From NCBI GenBank assembly GCA_003427395.1, contig BFEA01000668.1, forward strand, positions 292,402-317,441: DNA of 25,040 nt. The letters run 5' to 3'. Position 1 is the stretch's first letter. Each line of letters begins with the position of its first letter. Below the pieces are notes generated by a model that did no database searches, was not told the DNA's origin, and was given only the letters and a program-made list of their open reading frames with translations. The position numbers and the translations under genes were made by a program. The stretch is from Chara braunii. Its lineage: Eukaryota; Streptophyta; Charophyceae; Charales; Characeae. Below, in pieces: positions 19,240 to 25,040 of this stretch.

Positions 19240-20850
19240 TAAACTAAGTCTCGTTTTTACGTTATCTTGACAATTCTGAAATTCCTGAAAATTCACGAAA
19301 ACAAAAAACTAGTGAAAAGCTTACGAAAATCCTAATAAACCATGAAAATCGAGATTTCGACATCGAAAAAACACTTCAGGATGTCCTGTATCTATGTTAC
19401 CCCGAGAATCTTGAAATTCCTGAACTTGCTAGAAAAATCCGAAACCTGAAAAATTTGTGAAAATCGGGATTTTATTGTCGAAATACACTTCAAAATGTTC
19501 TCTTTTTACATTATCCCAACAATCATGAAATTCCCGAAAATTCATGAAAATTTTAAAAATTGTAAAAAAATTCCAAGATCTTGTAAAATTCGTGAAAATC
19601 AGGATTTCCCTACTGATATAAACTTCAGAATTTTCAAGATTTCAGCGTTTCACGGAGTCTCATTTCTACGTTGTATCCAGAATCTAATGTGTTTTCGGGA
19701 TATATTATCAGAATACACTTTTGGGTTTCGAGAATTTACAGTCTCGTTCTTATGTTATATCCCCAAATGTTTTTAAGATTTCGTTACCGAAAAACACTTC
19801 AAGATTTACGGGATTTTCCTGAGTCTCTTTTCTATGTTATATCCCGAAAATTTTCAGAATTTCGTTATCAAAATACACTTTAAGAGTTTTGGGATTTTAC
19901 CGAGTCTCGTTTCTACGTTATATCCCAAAGTATTTTCGGGATTTCGTTACCGAAATGCACTTCGGGATTTTCGGGATTCTTCTTGGTCCCGTTTCTACGA
20001 TACATCCCGCAGTGTTTTCAGAATTTCGTTACCAAAATACACTTCGCGATTTTCGGGATTTTACCGAGTTTCATTTCTACGATATATCCTGAAGTGTTTT
20101 CGGAATTTCGTTACTAAAATTCACTTCGGGATTTTTTGGATTATACTGAGTCTCGTTTCTACGTTCTATCGCAAAGTTTTTCGTCTGTTACTGAAAAACA
20201 CTTTGGGATTTACGATAACTTACTAAGTCTCATTTGTATGCTACATCCCGAACTGTTTTCGGGATTTCGTTACCGAAAAACACTTCGAGATTTTCGAGAT
20301 TTTACCAAGTTCCGTTTTTACGTTATATCCCGAAGTGTTTTCGGGATTGCGTTACTGAATTGCACTTCACGATTTTTGAGATTCTACTAGGTTCCATTTC
20401 TACGTTATATCCCGAGGTATTTTTGGGATTTCGTTACGAAAATACACGTCGGGATTTTCGTAAATTAGTTAATGTTGCTTTTACATACTATCCCGAAGTG
20501 TTTTCAGGATTTCATTGCCGCAATACACTTCATAATTTTACTAAGTCTTGTTTGTATGTTATATCCCATAGTGTTTTCAGAATTTCGTAAACGAAATATA
20601 CTTTGGGATTTTCGTAAATTAGTAAGTGTTGTTTTTACTACTTTTACATTATCTCGAAGTGTTTTCGAGATTTCGTTACCGAAATGTCCTTCGGGATTTT
20701 CGGGAGTTTACCAACTCTCGTTTGTACAAATGTTTTTTGGATTTCGTTACCGAAATACACTTTGGTTACTCGTTTTCATGTTATATCACAAGGTGTTTTG
20801 GGGATTTCGTTATCAAAATACATTTTGGGATTTTTGAAATTTACTCGATT
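19240..20850 (+). repeat. ~82-bp minisatellite of hairpin-forming units
   Basis: From about 19670 to 20850 there are about 14 units of ~82 bp; from 19240 to 19660 about three longer, more diverged units. The consensus is CTACGTTATATCCCGAAGTG, 'ttttcgggatttcgttacc', 'gaaatacacttcgggatttt', 'cgggattttaccgagtctcgttt'. The core is a palindrome: CCCGAAGTGTTTTCGG pairs with CCGAAATACACTTCGGG, leaving a ~10-nt loop 'gatttcgtta'. A clean example is 19924-19966. The frames in it are Phe/Arg-rich repeats and not credible proteins. Confidence 0.9.
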
Positions 20851-21668
20851 CCGTGTTATTGTGTGTGCACGAGAGAGAGAGATGAAAATATCCCACACAA
20901 CACTCGAACTTAAAAAAAACATGCTGAAAAATCCAGCACACCCATCGGGGCTTCAACAAAAATTTAGCAAAGTTCAACTAGCACTGAAACATTGGTGGCA
21001 CCATGTCCAGGTTAACAACTATTCTCAACATTGCGTCCTCTCTACATATCACTCTCATTCACTCACATGAAGTCTTATTGGCTCTTAGCGCCTCCCCTTT
21101 CGATACCGTTCTACGCATTCCTCCATAACTTCACTTCTAATAAATTGCTTTAACATGGTAGAAGGCCACACACATCAATCGACCACCGTCCGTTATCCCT
21201 TCCCACCTTTACGAGTTGATGAGGCGTGATATGCTAAGGCAACCAGACAACGAACCAAACAGGCAAGCAACCAAAAAACGTTTGAAAACTTAGAGGTGTG
21301 GGGGGGGTCCTTGCTGAGGAATACTTTAGCGGGTTTGATTGTTATTTTCCTATCGAAGTACTTGTTCCATAATGATTCTATGTTTTGCCTTAGTTGTTGA
21401 TTGTTTCACTTTTACTAATTTCTTACTATTCATTATTCCTTTCTCATCTCTTTTTTTGTGATGGGGAATTTATATTTTATTGAAAATCATTGTTCCTAGT
21501 CGGTGTTTCAACCTGTTTTCGGATGGTACGATTTCTAACCCAGACGTTGAACCTGACTATTAGATAATGATATTGTCTCTGCATCACAAAACCATGGCAG
21601 CATTTCTGCTGACATTGGGTTACACCAAGGTTAGGGCTTATTTTGTAGGGTTCATCTTCATTTCAACA
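20851..21668. other. No gene seen
   Basis: A short (GA)n at 20871-20883, a G run at 21299-21307, and A/T-rich sequence from 21340. No recognisable frame or RNA. Confidence 0.5.
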
Positions 21669-22418
21669 AGTGCAACAATTTTTCTTGATATTGCTCTAAT
21701 TCTGAACCATTGCATAAATGGTGATCACAGACAACTCGTCACTCATTTTTTTACGCATCATTTCAATTTTTATTCTTTGTCGGCACTTTGCTTTCGTACC
21801 CTCGCAGTTGAATAATTTATCCTATTACGGACTAATATTCATATATTTGTTTTCCATTTATTATGTGTCTATATGACAGATATATCTCCTCTCGCATCAA
21901 TTGAAAACTCTTAACGAGTTTTTGCCTTGTTGATGTTTCATGATCCACAAGTCAGCTTCACTTGTAGAGATGGAGTACACGGTTTGTGCATTTTATGCAA
22001 TCAAGATAAAACTTGTACAAGAAACTAAGTGAAGTCCAAGAGAGGGAGAGAGAGAGAATGAAAGAAAGAAAAGAACTACGAAATCTCATGCCTTAGAGTA
22101 AATGCAACGTGTGGAGGAGCGGCAACTGCTAATCTCTATTACTAAAGGCCGCAACAGTTTGGAACAATATTATAAGTGACATTTGCTACTAAGTACTACG
22201 AACAACAATGTCTCTATTGTCCAATGCAGTCAAATGTGTTGGTTCAATTCAGCTATTCTTCTTTGTTCTTTAACGTGTCACTACCTCTGTGAAGAGATGA
22301 AATACAAAAGTTGTGCATTTTATTTAATCGAGAAAGAACTAGCACAAGAAATCAAGTGAAGTTGGAGAGAGAAAGAGAGAGAGAGAGAGACGAAATCCCA
22401 GATCGAAGAGTTAATGCA
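21669..22418 (+). repeat. ~750-bp tandem duplication, copy A
   Basis: Matches copy B (22419-22453 plus 23822-24462) closely, with clear runs such as 'gaaccattgcataaatggtg', 'gacaactcgtcactcattttt' and 'aattgaaaactcttaacgag'. Within each copy two halves are themselves related: both carry GTGCATTTTAT, 'aatc-aga-a-aactt/gcacaagaaa', and AAGTGAAGT followed by (GA)n (21985-22055 against 22310-22390). Family unknown; the A/T-rich content and nested repeats suggest non-coding satellite or element DNA. It serves as the uninterrupted reference for the insertion in copy B. Confidence 0.85.
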
Positions 22419-22492
22419 AAGTGCAACACTTTTTCCTAGTATTGCTCTGATTCTGGGTAGCACGACGTACACCGTGACGTAAGCGGGCTCCG

Positions 22493-22520
22493 CATACGTG
22501 CATACGTGTATGCACGTATG
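22493..22520. other. Perfect 12-bp subterminal hairpin (left)
   Basis: CATACGTGCATA, loop CGTG, TATGCACGTATG. It lies 39 bp inside the left TIR of the insertion. Confidence 0.9.
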
Positions 22521-22664
22521 TGCATATGTGTTGCATACGTATGCGCTTGCACCCAAATTTAGGGCCCGCGTACGTGGTCACAATGGGCCGTTTCCCGGGG
22601 TTGTCTTGGCCCGGTAAGGGTTGGGGGTTAGGCGTTGGGATTGGTTGGGGGCAGATTGCAGTCG

Positions 22665-22667
<3 letters not shown>

Positions 22668-22696
<29 letters not shown>

Positions 22697-22697
22697 C
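22668..22697 (+). repeat. (GA)n microsatellite
   Basis: About 30 bp of GA inside the insertion. Confidence 0.95.
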
Positions 22698-22729
22698 TTC
22701 TTCCTCCTCATCCTCCTTTGTTTATTTGT

Positions 22730-23230
22730 GGATGTGTGTGTGACTTGTCATGGCTGCTGTACACAGCACCAGGAAGGCCTGTCTGTCCGTTTGTCNATCA
22801 TTCTGTTAGCAGGTNTATCTGTATTCCACGCAGTTGAAGTGTCTNTGTGAACTGTCTGTGTGAACTGTNTGTGNGACTTGTCACCGTNTCTGTCCGCATG
22901 TTTGTNAGTTCGTCTGTCTGTTTGTCACTCAGNCACCCTGTCACGTCTGCCTGTTGGTCAGTCTATCTTTATGCCTGTCTGTCCGTTTGTTCGCCAGTCT
23001 GTATGCNAGACTTGCAAACAGACTCGCGTGACAAGGTGATTGAGTGAAAGACAGACAGACATGTAAACAGGCACGCAAACACGGTCACAAGTCACATAGA
23101 TAGTTCAACGTTTGTCTGTCTTCCACGGACGCCAAACGGTCTGTGTGACTTGTCACCGTGTCTGTGTGCCTGCTTGCTTGTCTGTTTGTCTGTCACTCTG
23201 TGTCACGTCAGTCTTTGTGCAAGTCTGTCA
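22730..23230. repeat. TGTC/CTGT-rich degenerate repeat
   Basis: Irregular (TGTC)n and (CTGT)n-type sequence with recurring 'gtgtgacttgtcaccgt' and 'ctgtctgtttgtc'. Many N positions lie in 22796-23007. Frames through it (Cys/Val/Ser-rich) are artefacts. A 56-bp inverted repeat sits inside it at 23042-23198. Confidence 0.8.
23042..23198. repeat. 56-bp imperfect inverted repeat, 45-bp loop
   Basis: 23042-23097 and 23143-23198 are reverse complements with about ten differences; the clearest paired part is GGTCACAAGTCACA (left) against TGTGACTTGTCACC (right). Confidence 0.8.
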
Positions 23231-23234
23231 GTTA

Positions 23235-23328
23235 CTCTGCTGCTTTCTGGTTGGCTCATGGCCACATCGTGATGTGTCGACCTCTGCTGCTGTCTGGTTG
23301 GCCCGTGGCCACATCGTGATGTGTCGGC
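23235..23328 (+). repeat. 47-bp tandem duplication
   Basis: 23235-23281 and 23282-23328 differ at only four of 47 positions. Each unit contains the palindrome CACATC-GT-GATGTG. Confidence 0.9.
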
Positions 23329-23460
23329 CTCACAAGGCATGTGGCCAGGGCATAACCCTCCGGGCCCTGGGATCAAATGCTCGACGCAGTTGCTTCTTCT
23401 CGAAAAGCTAGGATAGGGCTCTGGTTGTACTTCACCCAACTATCGTGCAACAATTGTCTG

Positions 23461-23648
23461 AGACCCCCATTAGAAAATATTGAGATGAGGGTCTCTCGTG
23501 AATATTTAGTCCCGCCTTCACTTAGGGCGGGCACAAGGCTTGCTGGAGGCCACAGTGAGAAAACTCAGAAGTTCTGAGTCTTTTGACTGTGGCCCCAGCA
23601 AGCCTCTGAGTCAGAACATATGCATGTTGTCCTGGGGCCCCTGAGGAC
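23461..23648. other. Cluster of four hairpins
   Basis: In order: AGACCCCCAT/ATGAGGGTCT (23461-23494); CCCGCC/GGCGGG (23511-23531); a 70-nt near-perfect hairpin (23536-23605) with arms AGGCTTGCTGG/CCAGCAAGCCT, GGCCACAGT/ACTGTGGCC and CTCAGAA/TTCTGAG around a one-base centre; and GTCC-t-GGGGCCCC-tga-GGAC (23629-23648). No reading frame explains the density of pairing. Confidence 0.8.
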
Positions 23649-23708
23649 ACATTCCTCACATCTGTTCGAACTTCGAAGTTCCTAGTAGACTCAAGTAGTA
23701 TACAAAGT

Positions 23709-23731
23709 AAAAAAAAAAAAAAAAAAAAAAA
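23709..23731. repeat. Poly(A), ~22 nt
   Basis: Uninterrupted A run inside the insertion, directly before the right subterminal hairpin. Confidence 0.95.
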
Positions 23732-23768
23732 CGCGTACGTGTATGTTGGTTTTCAGACACGTACGCGT
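23731..23768. other. Perfect 12-bp subterminal hairpin (right)
   Basis: ACGCGTACGTGT (23731-23742) and ACACGTACGCGT (23757-23768) with a 14-nt loop, mirroring the hairpin near the left end of the insertion. Confidence 0.9.
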
Positions 23769-24166
23769 ACGCGCACATACGTACGTGTACGCACCGCATA
23801 TGCGTACGTGGTGCTACCCAACTCTGATTCTGAACCACTGCATAAATGGTGATCACAGACAACTCGTCACTCATTTTTTCACGTATCACTTTCGATTTTG
23901 ATTCTTTGTCGGCACTTTGCTTTCGTACCCTTGCATTTTGAATGATCTATCCTGTTACGGAATAATATGCATTTTTTTTTTCCATTTATTATGTGTTTAT
24001 ATGACAGGTATGTCTCCTCTCACATCAATTGAAAACTCTTAACGAGTTTTTGCCTTGTTGATGTTTCATGATCCACAAGTCAGCTTCACTTGTAAAGATG
24101 GCGTACACGGTTTGTGCATTTTATGTAATCAAGATAGAACTTGTACAAGAAACTAAGTGAAGTCCA

Positions 24167-24197
<31 letters not shown>

Positions 24198-24431
24198 AAA
24201 AGAACTATGAAATCCCAGGCCGCAACAGTTTGGAACAGTGTTATAAGTGACATTTGCTACTAAGCACTAAGAACAACGATGTCCCTATTGTCCAATGTAG
24301 CCAAATATGCTGGTTCAATTCAGCTATACTTCTCTGTTCTTTAAGCTGTCACTACCTCCGTGAACAGATGAAATACAGAAGTTATGCATTTTATATAATC
24401 GACACAGAACTTGCACAAGAAATCAAGTGAA

Positions 24432-24462
<31 letters not shown>

Positions 24463-24466
<4 letters not shown>

Positions 24467-24580
24467 GGCGAAATGCGGCAAAACAGTTCGTGCAGCCATA
24501 GCAAAGAGATCACAAAAACTTAAGCACAGTTGCAAAAAAGTGTATCCCAAGTATGAAAAAACTGCAATAGAGCAAACTTG
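24463..24580. other. Downstream flank of the ribozyme-like motif
   Basis: On the minus strand this follows the hammerhead-like motif and is T-rich with repeated 'tttgc' strings, until it meets the (GA)n/(CT)n tract. No gene. Confidence 0.35.
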
Positions 24581-24624
24581 CGGTCCCTCGACCGGTTTCG
24601 CCCAATCCGCCTGGGCATCGTCAA
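24581..24624 (-). ncRNA. Hammerhead-ribozyme-like core (degenerate)
   Basis: Minus strand, in order: TTGACGA (24624-24618; consensus CTGANGA, first base changed); stem II GCCCA...TGGGC with a 7-nt loop; GAAAC (24599-24595); stem III CGGTC-GAGG-GACCG (24594-24581). The order CTGANGA - stem - GAAA - stem is that of type I hammerheads, which occur in Penelope-like elements and plant retrozymes. Against activity: after stem III the cleavage triplet reads GCA rather than NUH, one C of GAAAC is unpaired, and stem I is not convincing. A GACTC-AGTG-GAGTC hairpin lies just 5' and a TATATA string (24691-24686) about 60 bp upstream. Probably a decayed ribozyme end of a retroelement. Confidence 0.4.
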
Positions 24625-25040
24625 GAGGGTGACTCCACTGAGTCTTCGTGCTCGAAAAGGGAGACCTAAGCCTTGTCCCCTGGCCTATATACTGTTCATC
24701 CCCACCTCTTCCCCCTCGGCCGACCCCTACGCCTCGTCTCGGCTTTCCCCTATTCAATCATAGTACTTAAGAATACGCCATTCAAGACTGCAGACGCCCC
24801 GGTCATGGTCCACGTACCCCAAGAACCCCTCCATTGACTTAATCCTAAACCTTCCCCGAATCTATACCCTATTCCGTCCGGATCCATCCTGATCCGCTTT
24901 CGCTGTTTATCGCATCCATCCGTCCCGACCGGTTGTGTCCGCCCGTATCTCCCGTAGGTTAGTCTGTCTTAGTCCACCCGCCTACCGCGGGCGTCGGCTT
25001 CCATTCTCCGAATTACAAAATTGCAAAATTACAAAATTTA
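24625..25040. other. Right edge, no gene recognised
   Basis: C/T-rich on the plus strand. It could be the 3' end of a retroelement on the minus strand if the hammerhead-like motif is real, but I see no GIY-YIG or reverse-transcriptase motif in any frame. The last 25 bp are a short repeat of 'acaaaattgcaaaat'. Confidence 0.4.

Larger units (their letters stand above)
22454..23821. mobile_element. TIR-bounded DNA transposon-like insertion, non-autonomous
   Basis: Bounded by TGGGTAGCAC (22454-22463) and its exact reverse complement GTGCTACCCA (23811-23820); similarity continues inward (ACGTAC-C) to about 16 of 18 bases. Outside, CTCTGATTC occurs at 22445-22453 and again at 23822-23830 (10 bp if the next T is counted), while copy A has a single CTCTAATTCT at 21694-21703. 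So this is a true insertion with a 9-10-bp target duplication, a size typical of Mutator-like elements (hAT would give 8). The interior has no transposase: a TGTC/CTGT-rich stretch (22730-23230), subterminal hairpins, a 47-bp duplication, and a hairpin-rich module (23440-23650). The superfamily is inferred only from the duplication length. Confidence 0.75.
22419..24462 (+). repeat. ~750-bp tandem duplication, copy B, split by an insertion
   Basis: Left piece 22419-22453 ('agtgcaacactttttcctag' onward) and right piece 23822-24462 together reconstitute copy A. B lacks about 50 bp that A has near 22085-22135. It ends in (GA)n at 24437-24462. Confidence 0.85.

Noticed and set aside
23330-23400. 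tRNA-like SINE head near 'gggatcaaatgc'
   Set aside because: Only a partial B-box match and no A box at tRNA spacing.
24341-24757. Endonuclease remnant of a Penelope-like element on the minus strand
   Set aside because: The frame passes through the ribozyme-like motif and a (CT)n tract and shows no GIY-YIG residues.

Overview
This window is eukaryotic, repeat-dominated intergenic DNA. I find no intact host gene, rRNA or bacterial-type operon. Evidence for a eukaryote: a decayed Ty3/gypsy-type gag-protease reading frame, long LTR-like sequence, many (GA)n, (CA)n, (TTC)n and poly(T) tracts, three long minisatellite arrays and a TIR-bounded DNA-transposon-like insertion. The style of the retroelement protease (D-N-G-S-E ... 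I-L-G-R) and the mix of repeats would fit a plant or streptophyte-alga genome. A charophyte is my best guess from memory, but nothing here proves it and fungi are not excluded. Scattered N positions show a draft assembly.

Layout. 1-147 is the edge of a ~93-bp direct repeat, followed by a purine microsatellite (150-289). 515-7320 is a large imperfect inverted repeat: an LTR-like left arm (515-2937, + sense), a ~1-kb centre carrying a broken gag-protease frame (2898-3791), and a longer right arm (3921-7320, - sense) that contains the family sequence twice. Next to the centre both arms keep a well-conserved block with a TATA-like string and a small hairpin that shows a compensatory base-pair change. 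7320-9300 holds simple repeats and a tRNA-promoter-like (SINE-like) block. 9300-13400 is mostly unrecognised, with one possible decayed frame on the minus strand and a pair of strong hairpins.

13600-20850 is nearly continuous tandem repeat: a 54-bp array (13627-15165); an ~85-bp array with a four-monomer higher-order pattern that reverses orientation near 18600 (15815-19085); and an ~82-bp array whose every unit is a hairpin-forming palindrome (19240-20850). 21669-24462 is a ~750-bp tandem duplication whose second copy is split by a ~1.37-kb element with 10-bp perfect terminal inverted repeats and a 9-10-bp target duplication. That insertion contains several strong hairpins. At 24581-24624 the minus strand carries a hammerhead-ribozyme-like core of the kind found in Penelope-like elements and retrozymes; any element body would lie beyond the right edge.

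Most long open frames in the window come from tandem repeats or low-complexity tracts and should not be annotated as proteins.
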